Assembly (NCBI RefSeq): GCF_002906655.1
Contig: NZ_CP025794.1
Span: forward strand, 2,418,001-2,482,000
DNA length: 64,000 nt
Reading direction: 5' to 3'
Source: Vibrio hyugaensis
GTDB taxonomy: Bacteria; Pseudomonadota; Gammaproteobacteria; Enterobacterales; Vibrionaceae
The position numbers and the translations under genes were made by a program. The notes beneath the pieces were generated by a model that worked only from the letters and a program-made list of their open reading frames with translations, did no database searches and was not told where the DNA came from. Positions 1-9,888 of this stretch are shown piece by piece. Numbering within the stretch: the first letter of the stretch is position 1; each line of letters opens with the position of its first letter.

Positions 1-311
1 TCAGCAGGATCATCGCCTTCCCAGATGATAGCGACTTCGTCACCACGCTCGGCAAGGTGGCGATCAATACAGTTTGCAGATACGTTCAGCGTGCCGTCTT
101 CGAACCAACGAATGTCGACGTGACCAGTATCGAAAGAGGTGTTTTTAACTTGAGTGAATGGCTTAATCCAATCGACAACTTTACCGTGTTCGCTCCAGAA
201 GCCTTCAGGGTCGCTTACCGACTGCTGATACATGGCTAGGTAAGTGTCATTATCCGCATGCGTATGGTTTTTAATATTTTCTTTTACCGGATAAACGTGG
301 GCTTCGCTCAT
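1..311 (-). CDS. acs: Acetyl-CoA synthetase, N-terminal part (cut by window edge)
   Basis: Only the first ~103 codons are present; the gene runs off the left edge. The protein begins [18 protein letters not shown] and continues with the family's N-terminal signature ([12 protein letters not shown], then [19 protein letters not shown] and NCIDRHL), as in bacterial AMP-forming acetyl-CoA synthetases. The enzyme activates acetate to acetyl-CoA through acetyl-AMP in the cytosol. The start codon at 311 has a good GGAGAG ribosome site. In Vibrio cholerae acs is the main target of the CrbS/CrbR two-component system, and both regulator genes lie within the next 14 kb here. The 218 bp upstream should hold the regulated promoter; I could not pick out a defined CrbR site there. 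Confidence 0.95.
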   Translation of the reverse strand, partial: MSEAHVYPVKENIKNHTHADNDTYLAMYQQSVSDPEGFWSEHGKVVDWIKPFTQVKNTSFDTGHVDIRWFEDGTLNVSANCIDRHLAERGDEVAIIWEGDDPA

Positions 312-529
312 GGCTTCTCTCCTTGTGCCTTTAATTCTCGACCTTCGTCTTTTGTAGGGCTATTTCCGTTCTTTAGTCTGTGATTCATCAAGAACGTTGC
401 TGTGCATATAACTGTCAGTCACAGCGCGTATTTCCACAATTAGACTTTAGGATGAGAGTGAGGAATGCGCCGCGATATTGCTGAAATTAAAGCGAATGTG
501 GGAGGTGGATCGAAAGCTGAGTATTGAAC

Positions 530-1162
530 CTATTGGGTATAAGGCACGCTTAGGTTTGGTAAATCGCCTTTGGTTAGGCGCACATACACCAAAGCAGCAG
601 ATTTTGCGTCTTGCAGGGCATCGTGTTTGTCTTGAATCGGTAGCTCAAGGTGCTTACAAATCGCATCAAGACTTAAGTCGAAGTAGGCGTTAGGCAAATG
701 ACGTTCGAGCTTGTCGTGATAAATCTGGCTCACTTCGATGAGTGGGTTGGGCAGTGGGAAGCCTAAATGCCTCAGACAAGCAAGGTCGAGGATCTTTTTG
801 TCATAGCGAATGTGGTAGCCAACCAAAGGACGATTACCGATAAAGTCGAGTAGCTTGATGAGCGCTTCTTTTTCGCTGATACCATCAACCAAATCTTGGT
901 GGCGGATATGGTGAATTTTTACCGAGCCTGAATCGAGTGATTGCGGGGCGCGCAGTCGAACTTCGAACGGTTTACTGGTGATGATGCGATTGTCGATGAT
1001 TTTGGTCGCAGCGATGGTGACCAGCTCGGCACGGTTGGGATCCAAGCTGGTGGTTTCGCAATCGAGAGAGACAAACTCGCCTTTTTGCGGCGAACAAAAC
1101 AGTGGCTGATAAGGTGAGCCTTTCAGCTTGTAATGCCAGTATTTCCTTTGTAGCCAATTCAT
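530..1162 (-). CDS. DEDDh 3'-5' exonuclease, DnaQ/Pol III epsilon-like
   Basis: This 210-aa protein has the three exonuclease motifs of the DnaQ fold: Exo I (DCETTSLD, about residue 34), Exo II (VGYHIRYDKKIL, about residue 113) and the Exo III-epsilon form (HDALQDAKS, about residue 181). The spaced D-E-D-D plus H would bind two metal ions and cleave 3' nucleotides. It is not the replicative epsilon subunit, because it lacks that protein's usual length and its C-terminal polymerase-binding region. It sits 35 bp downstream of the CBS/nucleotidyltransferase gene on the same strand and is probably co-transcribed with it. The pairing of a DnaQ-like nuclease with that protein is common in gammaproteobacteria; the biological substrate is unknown to me. 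Confidence 0.88.
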   Translation of the reverse strand: MNWLQRKYWHYKLKGSPYQPLFCSPQKGEFVSLDCETTSLDPNRAELVTIAATKIIDNRIITSKPFEVRLRAPQSLDSGSVKIHHIRHQDLVDGISEKEALIKLLDFIGNRPLVGYHIRYDKKILDLACLRHLGFPLPNPLIEVSQIYHDKLERHLPNAYFDLSLDAICKHLELPIQDKHDALQDAKSAALVYVRLTKGDLPNLSVPYTQ

Positions 1163-1197
1163 CCCTGTTACCTCTCGTCTTATTTGCCTAAAAGACT

Positions 1198-3024
1198 CTA
1201 ATCACGGATTTGATAATGGAAGCCTAAGAACTGCTTAAACTTCTTCACCACGTGTAAGCTGTGGCGCAGCAGGTCTCGTTCTGTCCTGTCTAAATGTTTG
1301 ATGTCGATGTTGTTCAGTGCTTCCTGCTTACTCAATTGCTGATTCAAGCGGATCTTGAAGAACAGCTTCAACGCTTCATTGAGGTTATCTGCGGTTTCTG
1401 GTTCTAAGATGCGCTTGTTTCTCAGTGCCTCAATACGCTCGAAGGTGTTCTTCTCTTCAATCGCGTATTCCAATGCCAAAGTGCGAATGCCATGCACGAT
1501 AGGGAAGATACCACCACGTTTAATATCCAGCCCATCTTTAGCACTTTTTACGTTGCCAAACAGAGTAAGAGGCACGGAAAATTGCAGAGCAGGGCGAGTG
1601 AAATCGGACAGAATCAACATGCGATCTTCCATGCTGTCTCTGAGGTGTTCAGCGATAGGCGCGAGTAGTTCTCGATTGCCTGCGACCGCATGAGCGTCAC
1701 TGAAGATGGCTAAATCCATGATTTGTTCAGGCTGCGCTTTAGAAATCCAACCATCGATAGTTTTAATCCATTCTTGCTGCGTTCGAACCCACTTCGGATT
1801 GTTAACCATGACTTTACCAGGACAGAGTGGATAGCCCAGTTGCTGCAAGGTGTGTGTTAGGTTTTGCATTACGGCGGTACAATGTTCCCATTCCAACCCA
1901 TCTTGAATAATCAATGCATTATCTTGGTCAGTCTTAAGGATTTGTTCTCCACGACCTTCCGAGCCAAGCACAATCAGACAGCAGTGATCGTGCAGTGCTG
2001 GTGGCACCACAAGCTCAAACGCTTTTTCGATGATTTGTTCGTTTACGGCAGAAATCAGCTCCATGATGAAGCGAGTGCGGATACCGTTGGTCAGCAAACT
2101 ATCTACCAACTGACGCTGTCGATTGGAAGCAAGGGCCAACTCTTCCACGCTGCTGGCTCGTGCAATACTGAGTGTCAGTACATGTGAGTGAGTGGAAAAC
2201 GCGCTGAGTATTTGTGTCATGTCCAGCATACCGACCGCTTGATTACCTTCGCACACCATTAGACGCTTCATACGATTGCGCGTCATGGTGATCATGGCGT
2301 TAAACAAGAAGTCACCATCATCAACGTGATAAACAGGGAAGGTAGCAATCTCACTTACTGGCGTATCGAGCGGATGGTCATCAAGCATAACGGCGTGGAG
2401 CATATTGGTTCGAGTCACTATCGCGTAGGGATGCGCCGATGGATATTGTTCTAGGCGTGGGTCCTCTTGGCTAAGCTGAACCAAAGCAGCATCTATACCA
2501 TTGTCTTTGAGTGTTTTGGTGACCTCGTTAATAGGTATATCGGGAGCCAATAGCATCGGAGGATGATAGATGCTGCTATCGACTTTAGTCAGAATGAATT
2601 CCGCGAGGTTTTGCTGTTGTTGAGCCGCTTCAATGAGGGCTTGGCGTTTCGATAAGTTGTTATCGAAGTAGGCTGCAAACTGTCCGTTCTCGTTATACAG
2701 CTCAAGAAATACTTCTTTCGGTAGCAAATACGAGAGAGTATCTTCCAGTGCCACATACTGATGGCGGACACTTTCTTCGAATAAGGAACGCACATCAAAC
2801 ATGTCGTCGTTGGCGTAGTGAGCGAACACTTCGTCTTGATCTTTTGAGCGCTCTTCCACTGCGCCTTTAATTAGCACGTGCAGATGAGGGTTGTCTTGCC
2901 CACAAGCTAAGATGACATCTCGCGTTCGGTAGTACGCCACATCAAGAGACGAGCGCAGTCGATTTTGCTGTGCGTCAGTCAGGCGGTCGAACGGTGGAGA
3001 TTGCATATTAAATTTGTCAGGCAT
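1198..3024 (-). CDS. Cyclic-nucleotide-binding-like/CBS/DUF294 nucleotidyltransferase-like signalling protein
   Basis: This protein of about 608 aa has three parts: an N-terminal cNMP-binding-like domain (~1-130), a pair of CBS motifs (~150-280, including MKRLMVCEGNQAVGMLDM), and a C-terminal DUF294/GlnD-like nucleotidyltransferase region. The last contains LGSEGRGEQILKTDQDNALI, a variant of the GS-x-(10)-D-x-D polymerase-beta signature. The family is predicted to regulate protein partners by nucleotidylation in response to adenylate ligands, but the target is unknown. I chose the ATG at 3024 (MPDKFNMQ) because AGGTG lies 6 bases before it; an upstream in-frame GTG at 3051 is the alternative. 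It is followed by the exonuclease gene on the same strand. Confidence 0.85.
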   Translation of the reverse strand: MPDKFNMQSPPFDRLTDAQQNRLRSSLDVAYYRTRDVILACGQDNPHLHVLIKGAVEERSKDQDEVFAHYANDDMFDVRSLFEESVRHQYVALEDTLSYLLPKEVFLELYNENGQFAAYFDNNLSKRQALIEAAQQQQNLAEFILTKVDSSIYHPPMLLAPDIPINEVTKTLKDNGIDAALVQLSQEDPRLEQYPSAHPYAIVTRTNMLHAVMLDDHPLDTPVSEIATFPVYHVDDGDFLFNAMITMTRNRMKRLMVCEGNQAVGMLDMTQILSAFSTHSHVLTLSIARASSVEELALASNRQRQLVDSLLTNGIRTRFIMELISAVNEQIIEKAFELVVPPALHDHCCLIVLGSEGRGEQILKTDQDNALIIQDGLEWEHCTAVMQNLTHTLQQLGYPLCPGKVMVNNPKWVRTQQEWIKTIDGWISKAQPEQIMDLAIFSDAHAVAGNRELLAPIAEHLRDSMEDRMLILSDFTRPALQFSVPLTLFGNVKSAKDGLDIKRGGIFPIVHGIRTLALEYAIEEKNTFERIEALRNKRILEPETADNLNEALKLFFKIRLNQQLSKQEALNNIDIKHLDRTERDLLRHSLHVVKKFKQFLGFHYQIRD

Positions 3025-3265
3025 GAGAGCACCTAAATTTGGTGGGAACACATTCTAAGTCTGACAAATTTCCCTGCCGAAGCCAGACGACTTTGGTCTA
3101 AATCGTCACAATCTAATTTTGCATTTCGAGACCCTGTGCCATTGAGGAAACGGTAAGTTGCCGATTCTTCCCTTTTTCTATTACGTATTGCGATCCATAA
3201 TTCCGCGTCCCAAACGTTTACGTGGCGGAAGTCGTTAGTTTTTGTCGTTTTTTAGGATGTCAGTG

Positions 3266-4456
3266 ATGTTGAAACCCTCTCCGTATGGCTGGATTTCCCA
3301 GTACTTTCTCGGATTCTTTTTTGCGTATGGCGTGTATCTGCCATTTTGGTCGTTGTGGTTTAAAGATCAGGGCGTTTCTCCAACAGATATTGGTCTGTTA
3401 GTTGGTCTAGGTTTGGCGACGCGTTGTGTGGCGAACATGGTACTCACCCCACGTCTACATAAAGTCGAACACATCATGCCTGCCTTACGTTGGTTGAGCT
3501 TTGCTGCCCTCATTTTTGTTGGTTTCCACTTTTTTACTGGCGGTAGTTTCTGGTTAATGGCACTCGCTACTGTCTTGTTTAACTTGTGTTGTGGTCCTGT
3601 GGTGCCTTTGTCGGATGCGATGGCGAACTACTACGCGCGTTTGAAGATGCTCGATTACGGTCGTACCCGTTTGTGGGGCTCGGTTGCGTTTATTGCAGGC
3701 TCGACTGTAGTGGGTTACTTGGTGGCAGAGTTTGGCTCTGACATGATTTTGTACACGGCGATGGTCGGTGTGTTTATCTCGCTATTACTCGCGATGCGTA
3801 ACACTAACCCAATGCCTGTGACACGCGATGGTCAACATGCTGAACGTCCAAAACTTTCTGCATTGCTGACGGATAAGCCGGTCGTGAAATTCCTCGTGTT
3901 GATGGCGTTAATCCAAGGCAGCCACGCGGCGTACTACGGTTTTAGCGCGATTCACTGGAAAGCGGCTGGTCACTCAGAAGACGTGATTGGTTACTTATGG
4001 AGCTTGGGCGTGGCTGCGGAAGTTGCTGTGTTTGCTCTGAGTAAGCGTCTGTTTGCTGGTTGGTCTTTGCGCACTCTGTTTGTGGTTGCGGCTGGTGGTG
4101 TAATGCTACGTTGGGGCATGACTGCGTCTACGACCTCTATCTTGGCGCTGGTGGTAGTGCAAATGCTTCATGGCGTGACGTTTGCAATGGCGCACATTGC
4201 TGCGATTCAATATATCCAGAACTCAGCGGAGAACAAGATGGTGGCATTACAGGCACTATATAACGCAATCCCACTGGGTGCGTTTATCGCGTTGATGACA
4301 GTGATCAGTGGTTGGGGCTACGAGCACTGGGGTGCGAATATCTTCTGGTTGATGGCGGCGATGGGCTTTATTGCACTGTTTATCAAAGTTGAGCCTCAAA
4401 ATGATGAAAGTAATGTGGTTGATCTCTCAGCCAATGCGCCCGAAGCACAGAATTAA
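3266..4456 (+). CDS. MFS permease of the HcaT / PucC-like group
   Basis: This integral membrane protein of about 396 aa has 12 predicted helices. It matches E. coli HcaT closely along its length, including YGIFLPFW-type residues near the start (YGVYLPFWSLWFKDQG), LDYGRTRLWGSVAFI mid-protein, and HAAYYGFSAIHWKAAG at the start of the second half. HcaT is annotated as a putative phenylpropionate permease, but Vibrio shows no adjacent hca genes, so the substrate is open. I chose the ATG at 3266 because AGGA lies 8 bases ahead; ATG 3257 and TTG 3242 are also in frame. It ends in a hairpin terminator before crbS. Confidence 0.85.
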   Translation: MLKPSPYGWISQYFLGFFFAYGVYLPFWSLWFKDQGVSPTDIGLLVGLGLATRCVANMVLTPRLHKVEHIMPALRWLSFAALIFVGFHFFTGGSFWLMALATVLFNLCCGPVVPLSDAMANYYARLKMLDYGRTRLWGSVAFIAGSTVVGYLVAEFGSDMILYTAMVGVFISLLLAMRNTNPMPVTRDGQHAERPKLSALLTDKPVVKFLVLMALIQGSHAAYYGFSAIHWKAAGHSEDVIGYLWSLGVAAEVAVFALSKRLFAGWSLRTLFVVAAGGVMLRWGMTASTTSILALVVVQMLHGVTFAMAHIAAIQYIQNSAENKMVALQALYNAIPLGAFIALMTVISGWGYEHWGANIFWLMAAMGFIALFIKVEPQNDESNVVDLSANAPEAQN

Positions 4457-4519
4457 GCTTCTGTGACAGAGATTAAAAACTAACCTTTGTCTCTGTTGTG
4501 AAAGCAGTGTTAAATGAAA

Positions 4520-4547
4520 CCTCTCCCTTATGGAGAGGTTTTTTTAT
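4520..4547 (+). terminator. Rho-independent terminator after the HcaT-like gene
   Basis: A CCTCTCC / GGAGAGG stem with a four-base loop is followed by a run of seven T. It separates the permease gene from crbS and argues against a start for crbS at the upstream in-frame GTG at 4498, since that would translate through the terminator. Confidence 0.85.
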
Positions 4548-4599
4548 TCCTTGCTTTAAAAACAGCAAGAAAGGCAAGAAAAGTAAGAAAGGATATCGG

Positions 4600-7500
4600 A
4601 TGCAAGGATGGCTAGTGATTCCCGTTTCTTTGGCGTATTTGGGAATCCTGTTTTTAATCGCTTGGTACGGTGACAAACAAAAGAGATGGTTAGCACGTTG
4701 GCGACCATGGATCTACAGTTTGTCGATTGCGGTGTACTGTACGTCGTGGACCTTCTACGGCACGGTCGGACAGGCGAGCAACAACCCTTGGTCCTTCTTA
4801 CCCATCTATATTGCGCCGATCATCGTATTTACCATCGGCTGGCGCGTCCTCGCTCGGCTTATCTTGATTGCCAAGCGCGAGCACATCACCTCCATTGCCG
4901 ATTTCATTGCCGCCCGCTATGGCAAGTCGCAAGGCTTGGCGGTAGTTGTCACCTTAATTGCGGTGGCAGGCATCCTTCCATATATCGCTTTGCAACTGCG
5001 CGGCATCACCATGGGATTGGAGATCATCGCGCCAGATTTGGCATTCGATCTCAGTTACCAAAACTACAGTGTGTCTTGGTTTGTGGTTGGTGCAATGGCC
5101 ATCTTCACCATGCTGTTTGGTACACGCCATATCGATAACACCGAGCACCACCGCGGCATGATGATGGCGATTGCGTTTGAATCGGTGCTCAAGCTAGTGG
5201 CGTTTTTGGTGGTGGGTGTATTTATCGTTTGGTTGGCGATGGATACAGAAAGCTTCCACTTTACTGACATTGCAGCCAAGACGTATGAGTCCCCCAATAT
5301 TCCGACCTTGCTGATTCATACCATTCTGACCATGCTGGCGATTGTCTGTTTGCCACGTCAGTTCCATACCATGGTGGTTGAGAATGAACGCGCGCAAGAC
5401 TTGCACGTCGCTCGTTGGCTATTTCCGTTGTATCTGATTCTGATGGGCATTTTTGTTCTGCCAATCGCATGGGTAGGGCAAAGCTTACTGAGTGGCAGTC
5501 CTGCCGATACGTACGTGATCAGCGTGCCTATGGCGGTGGGCGCGAATGACATCGCCTTGCTGGCATTCTTGGGCGGTACTTCGGCGGCAAGTGGCATGGT
5601 TATCGTCTCGACCATTGCCTTGGCGATCATGGTGTCTAATGATTTAGTGATGCCACTAATTCTGCGCCGGATGAAGTTATCAAAACGCAATCATCACCAC
5701 TTCTCTACGTTGTTATTACGTATACGTCGTGGGCTGATTCTGCTTCTTTTGATTGGTGCATGGGGCTTTTATCAGGCTTTAGATAGTATCCACTCACTCT
5801 CTGCGATAGGTTTTCTCTCGTTTGCTGCGATTACTCAGTTTGCTCCGTCTCTGCTTGGTGGTATGTACTGGCGTCAGGGCAACAAGAAGGGCGTGTATGT
5901 TGGTTTGCTGGTGGGGTTCACCATTTGGTTGATTACTTTAATGAGCCAAACCGACATGTTGGCGGGCGATGCAAGTAACAATTTACTGATTTGGCTGATA
6001 ACACCGCCGGATTTATTGGCAGGCTTTGGTATTGCTGTTTCTGACTGGGGCATGATCCTTAGCGTGGTGGCGAATGCGGCCTGTTTTGTCGCGGTATCGT
6101 TGGCAACGCGTCCAAGCATAAGTGAACGCTTACAATCGGCGTCATTCGTTGGTACGCCGTTGCCTGAAAGTGAAAACATCAGCTTGTATCAAAGCCGTGT
6201 GACGGTCAGTGAGCTGGAGATGTTAGCGTCGCGATTTGTCGGCCGCACGCGAGTGAAATCTGCCTTCCAAACCTATTGGAGTCAGCAACGCGAAGAGCTG
6301 CTCCCTAATCAACAAGCCCCCTCTACCTTAATTCGACACACCGAACGTGTACTTGCAGGTGTGTTTGGTGCTTCTTCAGCTAAGTTAGTACTTACTTCTG
6401 CTTTGCAGGGCAGAAACATGCAGCTTGAGGAAGTAGCGACCATCGTTGATGAAGCCTCAGAGCTGTACGATTTCAGCCGTGGCTTACTGCAAGGTGCGAT
6501 TGAACACATTGGACAAGGCATCGCAGTGGTCGATAAGCAATTAAGGCTGGTGGCGTGGAACCAACGTTATCTGGAGTTATTTGTCTTCCCGCCGGGATTG
6601 ATTCAAGTCGGGCGTCCGATTGCGGATGTGATTCGTCATAATGCTGAGCAAGGTTTATGTGGTCCGGGTGACCCTGAAGATCACGTTCGCCGCCGTGTTT
6701 ATCACCTTGAGCAAGGCACGCGACATACCTCTTCACGTGTGCGTCCTGACGGTCGCGTAATTGAAGTGCAAGGTAACCCAATGCCCGGTGGTGGTTTCGT
6801 TATGAGCTTTACCGATATCACCGTGTTCCGCGATGCGGAGCAAGCTCTGAAAGACGCCAATGAGACGCTAGAAGAACGCGTCCGAGCGCGTACTCGTGAG
6901 TTGGAACAATTGAACAAACAGTTGGTGGCAGCGACGCAACGTTCTGAGCATGAGTCACAGTCCAAGTCGCGCTTCTTAGCCGCGGTAAGTCATGACTTGA
7001 TGCAGCCGCTGAATGCCGCTCGTCTGTTTGCTTCTTCGTTGTCGGAAGTTGCCAAAGACAGTGAAACCCAAAAGCTATCGACTCACATCGAGAGTGCGTT
7101 AGGGGCGGCGGAAGATTTGATTGGTGACTTGCTGGATATTTCACGTTTGGAATCGGGCAAGCTGGACGTCAATGTTCACGGCTTTGCGGTCAATGATGTA
7201 TTAGCTAACTTGAATGCGGAATTCAGCGCGCTAGCGAAACAACAAGGCATTGAGTTCACCATGATCCCATCGTCTTTGATGGTGAAATCCGATCCTAAAT
7301 TGCTGCGCCGCGTGGTACAGAACTTCCTTACCAATGCGTTCCGTTATAGCCCGAATGGTAAAGTGGCGCTCGGTGTTCGTCGCGTGCAAGGGCGAGTACG
7401 TATTGATGTATGGGACAACGGAATGGGCATCGAAGAAGAGAAGCAACAAGAAATCTTCGAAGAATTTAATCGTGGTACTCAAGTGCGTTCTGACCAAGGT

Positions 7501-8031
7501 TTAGGGCTAGGTTTGGCTATTTCGAAAGGGATTGCTCAAGTGCTAGGGCATGAAATCTCGATGCGTTCTTGGTTTGGTCAAGGCAGCGTGTTCTCGATTA
7601 CCTTAGATAAGGCAGAGAAGGTGCACATTCCGGCGGTCAAAGCAGCGAAGAGTGCACAATCTGACTTGAGCCATATTCGTGTGCTGTGTGTCGATAATGA
7701 GCCAGATATTCTGGTCGGAATGGAAAATCTACTCTCGCGTTGGGGCTGTGATATTCGCATTGCGACCGACATCGTTGAGAGTCTGAAAGCGATCGAAGAC
7801 GATTGGCTGCCGGATGTGATTTTCTCCGATTATCGTTTAGACAATGGTCGAACAGGATTAGAAGTGTTGCAGCAATGCCGCTTGCGTTTGGGTAACCGCT
7901 TTGAAGGGGTGATCATCAGTGCCGACCGAACCGATGACATGATGGAAGGCATTAAAGCCAATGGGTTCAGTTTTATCGCCAAACCGGTGAAACCTTTGAA
8001 ATTGCGTTCGGTGCTCAATCGAGTCGCCTAG
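4600..8031 (+). CDS. crbS: SSS-domain hybrid sensor histidine kinase CrbS
   Basis: This protein of about 1143 aa has, in order: an N-terminal sodium:solute-symporter domain with many membrane helices (~1-490); a PAS domain (~635-750, IGQGIAVVDKQLRLVAWNQ); a coiled coil (~755-790); HisKA with H798 in AVSHDLMQPLNAAR; a HATPase with NAFRYSPNG, DNGMGI and GLGLGLAI; and a C-terminal receiver with D1077 in VIFSDYRLDNG. This is the architecture of CrbS/CbrA kinases. In V. cholerae CrbS signals through CrbR to switch on acs when cells take up acetate. The ATG at 4600 follows a purine-rich stretch; the in-frame GTG at 4498 lies before a terminator. The acs start and crbR lie on either side. Whether the SSS part transports or only senses is not shown by the sequence. 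Confidence 0.9.
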   Translation: MQGWLVIPVSLAYLGILFLIAWYGDKQKRWLARWRPWIYSLSIAVYCTSWTFYGTVGQASNNPWSFLPIYIAPIIVFTIGWRVLARLILIAKREHITSIADFIAARYGKSQGLAVVVTLIAVAGILPYIALQLRGITMGLEIIAPDLAFDLSYQNYSVSWFVVGAMAIFTMLFGTRHIDNTEHHRGMMMAIAFESVLKLVAFLVVGVFIVWLAMDTESFHFTDIAAKTYESPNIPTLLIHTILTMLAIVCLPRQFHTMVVENERAQDLHVARWLFPLYLILMGIFVLPIAWVGQSLLSGSPADTYVISVPMAVGANDIALLAFLGGTSAASGMVIVSTIALAIMVSNDLVMPLILRRMKLSKRNHHHFSTLLLRIRRGLILLLLIGAWGFYQALDSIHSLSAIGFLSFAAITQFAPSLLGGMYWRQGNKKGVYVGLLVGFTIWLITLMSQTDMLAGDASNNLLIWLITPPDLLAGFGIAVSDWGMILSVVANAACFVAVSLATRPSISERLQSASFVGTPLPESENISLYQSRVTVSELEMLASRFVGRTRVKSAFQTYWSQQREELLPNQQAPSTLIRHTERVLAGVFGASSAKLVLTSALQGRNMQLEEVATIVDEASELYDFSRGLLQGAIEHIGQGIAVVDKQLRLVAWNQRYLELFVFPPGLIQVGRPIADVIRHNAEQGLCGPGDPEDHVRRRVYHLEQGTRHTSSRVRPDGRVIEVQGNPMPGGGFVMSFTDITVFRDAEQALKDANETLEERVRARTRELEQLNKQLVAATQRSEHESQSKSRFLAAVSHDLMQPLNAARLFASSLSEVAKDSETQKLSTHIESALGAAEDLIGDLLDISRLESGKLDVNVHGFAVNDVLANLNAEFSALAKQQGIEFTMIPSSLMVKSDPKLLRRVVQNFLTNAFRYSPNGKVALGVRRVQGRVRIDVWDNGMGIEEEKQQEIFEEFNRGTQVRSDQGLGLGLAISKGIAQVLGHEISMRSWFGQGSVFSITLDKAEKVHIPAVKAAKSAQSDLSHIRVLCVDNEPDILVGMENLLSRWGCDIRIATDIVESLKAIEDDWLPDVIFSDYRLDNGRTGLEVLQQCRLRLGNRFEGVIISADRTDDMMEGIKANGFSFIAKPVKPLKLRSVLNRVA

Positions 8032-8060
8032 AAAAAAAGACCTCCGCTTGGAGGTCTTTT
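8032..8060. terminator. Bidirectional terminator between crbS and fumC
   Basis: An AAAAAGACCTCC / GGAGGTCTTTT hairpin with a GCTT loop has A-runs on one side and T-runs on the other. It can serve both convergent genes, starting one base after the crbS stop codon. Confidence 0.85.
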
Positions 8061-8087
8061 GCTTTAAGGGGGTGATCGGTTGGTGGT

Positions 8088-9473
8088 TTACTCTGCAACG
8101 CCACCTTGAGTCAGTTTGGCTGGATCGAGCAATCTTTCTAATGTGGCACGATCTAAGTCCGTTTCTTCTTCTGCGACATCAATGATAGCGCGACCTTGTT
8201 TGTAGGCTTTCTTCGCAACTTCGGCTGCTTTTAGGTAACCAATTACAGGGTTAAGAGCGGTGACCAGAATTGGGTTCTTCGCCAGTGCAACATCAAGGTT
8301 GTCTTGGCGCACTTCAAACGTCGCGATGGCTTTATCTGCTAAAGCAACGGCGCTGTTCGACAGCAGTTCAATGCTTTCTAGTACATTGTGAGCAATCACA
8401 GGCAGCATCACGTTAAGTTGGAAATTACCCGATTGACCGGCAACGGTAATGGTTGCGTCGTTACCAATCACTTGAGCCGAGGCCATGGCTGCTGCTTCTG
8501 GAATCACAGGGTTTACTTTGCCTGGCATGATAGAAGAGCCCGGTTGTAAGCCTTGCAGTTCGATTTCACCTAAGCCAGCTAGTGGGCCTGAGTTCATCCA
8601 ACGAAGATCGTTGGCGATCTTCATGATCGCAACTGCTGCGGTTTTGAGCTGTCCCGATAGGGCAACGATCGCATCCTGACTGCTGAGATTGAAGAAGAAG
8701 TTTTTGCTTGAAGCATACTCGATGCGCGTTGATTGCGTTAGGTTATCGGCAAAAAGCTCGGCGAAGCGTGGATCGGCGTTGATCCCTGTGCCCACCGCTG
8801 TTCCGCCTTGGGCTAACGCTTTCACTGCTGGCAGTGTTTGTTCGATGGCTTGTTTAGCATGTTCGATTTGGAACTGCCAACCACCAAGCTCTTGGGCGAA
8901 AGTAATTGGCATCGCATCCATGAGGTGCGTACGACCTGTTTTCACCACATCTTTAAGCGCTTGTTGCTTGCTCTTTAGTGTTTCACTTAAGTGAGAAAGT
9001 GCAGGCAGTAGCTGTTTTTCAATCGCAATTGCAGAGCTAACTTGAATCGCAGTAGGCACTACGTCGTTACTGCTTTGACCCATATTAACGTGATCATTTG
9101 GATTGACCGTTCCGCCTAGGTGCTCAGACGCCAATGTTGCAATCACTTCGTTGGCATTCATGTTGGAACTGGTGCCCGAGCCGGTTTGGAATACATCGAT
9201 AGGGAATTGGTCGAGGTGTTTACCATCAATGATGGCTTGCGCGGCATCAGCGATGGCATTGGCAATATCACCTTCTAGCAAGCCAAGTTGGGCATTGGTG
9301 AGCGCTGCGGTTTGTTTGATATGAGCGAGTGCTTGAATAAACCCTGTCGGCATGGTGTGTTTGCTGAAAGCAAAGTTATCGACAGCGCGTTGAGTTTGGG
9401 CTTGATACAAAGCGTTCGCAGGGACTTTGACTTCGCCCATGCTGTCCGCTTCGATACGGAATTCCGTGGTCAT
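8088..9473 (-). CDS. fumC: Class II fumarate hydratase
   Basis: This 461-aa protein, the usual FumC length, has the fumarase/aspartase signature GSSIMPGKVNP at about residue 318. It also has GSGTSSNMNANEVIA near residue 98 and GRTHLMDAMPI near residue 186. It interconverts fumarate and malate without an iron-sulfur cluster, so it works when iron is scarce or superoxide has damaged class I fumarases. It is 16 bp downstream of a small gene that follows a Fur box on the same strand. The two look like one iron-repressed operon, comparable in logic to fagA-fumC of Pseudomonas aeruginosa. Confidence 0.97.
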   Translation of the reverse strand: MTTEFRIEADSMGEVKVPANALYQAQTQRAVDNFAFSKHTMPTGFIQALAHIKQTAALTNAQLGLLEGDIANAIADAAQAIIDGKHLDQFPIDVFQTGSGTSSNMNANEVIATLASEHLGGTVNPNDHVNMGQSSNDVVPTAIQVSSAIAIEKQLLPALSHLSETLKSKQQALKDVVKTGRTHLMDAMPITFAQELGGWQFQIEHAKQAIEQTLPAVKALAQGGTAVGTGINADPRFAELFADNLTQSTRIEYASSKNFFFNLSSQDAIVALSGQLKTAAVAIMKIANDLRWMNSGPLAGLGEIELQGLQPGSSIMPGKVNPVIPEAAAMASAQVIGNDATITVAGQSGNFQLNVMLPVIAHNVLESIELLSNSAVALADKAIATFEVRQDNLDVALAKNPILVTALNPVIGYLKAAEVAKKAYKQGRAIIDVAEEETDLDRATLERLLDPAKLTQGGVAE

Positions 9474-9489
9474 GGTAGGTTCCTTTTGT

Positions 9490-9870
9490 TTAATCGAGTG
9501 GCGTCTGTATCAGACGTAATTGTTGTTGTAATGAGAGAAATTTCACATCGCCATCCTCAAACTGGTAGTAGTAGCGTTTGAGACAAAGTAGCGGAGTGTG
9601 AATGGAATCGAGGCAGACTCGGCGGAAGATGCGGCTACGAGTAGGGTCTTGAATCGCGTCGAGTAGATGGAAGTAGACCTGGCGCAAATACAGCTCGCAC
9701 AGCAACAGGTTTTCGTGCTCTGCATCGTGATCGTAGATGGACGACAGCACCATACCCCAATGGATGTAATCATGGATCACATCGGGTTCGAAGCCGCTTG
9801 GCGCATACACATGAAGGAATCGGTCTTGCGCTTTAAAAAAGGCGTTGTAGATGGCTTGGCTGCTGTCCAT
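9490..9870 (-). CDS. Small iron-regulated protein upstream of fumC (FagA-like position)
   Basis: A 126-aa soluble protein begins MDSSQAIYNAFFKAQDRF. It is rich in aromatic residues, histidine and leucine, and I see no membrane segment or known catalytic motif. The ATG at 9870 is preceded by GAGGT; the reading frame stays open further upstream, but that part lies in the Fur operator and encodes a run of isoleucines, so it is not coding. It is the first gene of a two-gene operon with fumC. P. aeruginosa has a small Fur-associated gene, fagA, in the same place; I claim positional similarity only. The function is unknown. Conservation beside fumC suggests a role linked to iron stress or fumarase. 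Confidence 0.8.
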   Translation of the reverse strand: MDSSQAIYNAFFKAQDRFLHVYAPSGFEPDVIHDYIHWGMVLSSIYDHDAEHENLLLCELYLRQVYFHLLDAIQDPTRSRIFRRVCLDSIHTPLLCLKRYYYQFEDGDVKFLSLQQQLRLIQTPLD

Positions 9871-9888
9871 AGTTACCTCGGTATTTAG

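Noticed and set aside
4498..4599. 34-codon N-terminal extension of crbS from GTG 4498
   Set aside because: It would run through an intrinsic terminator hairpin. The conserved start is the ATG at 4600.
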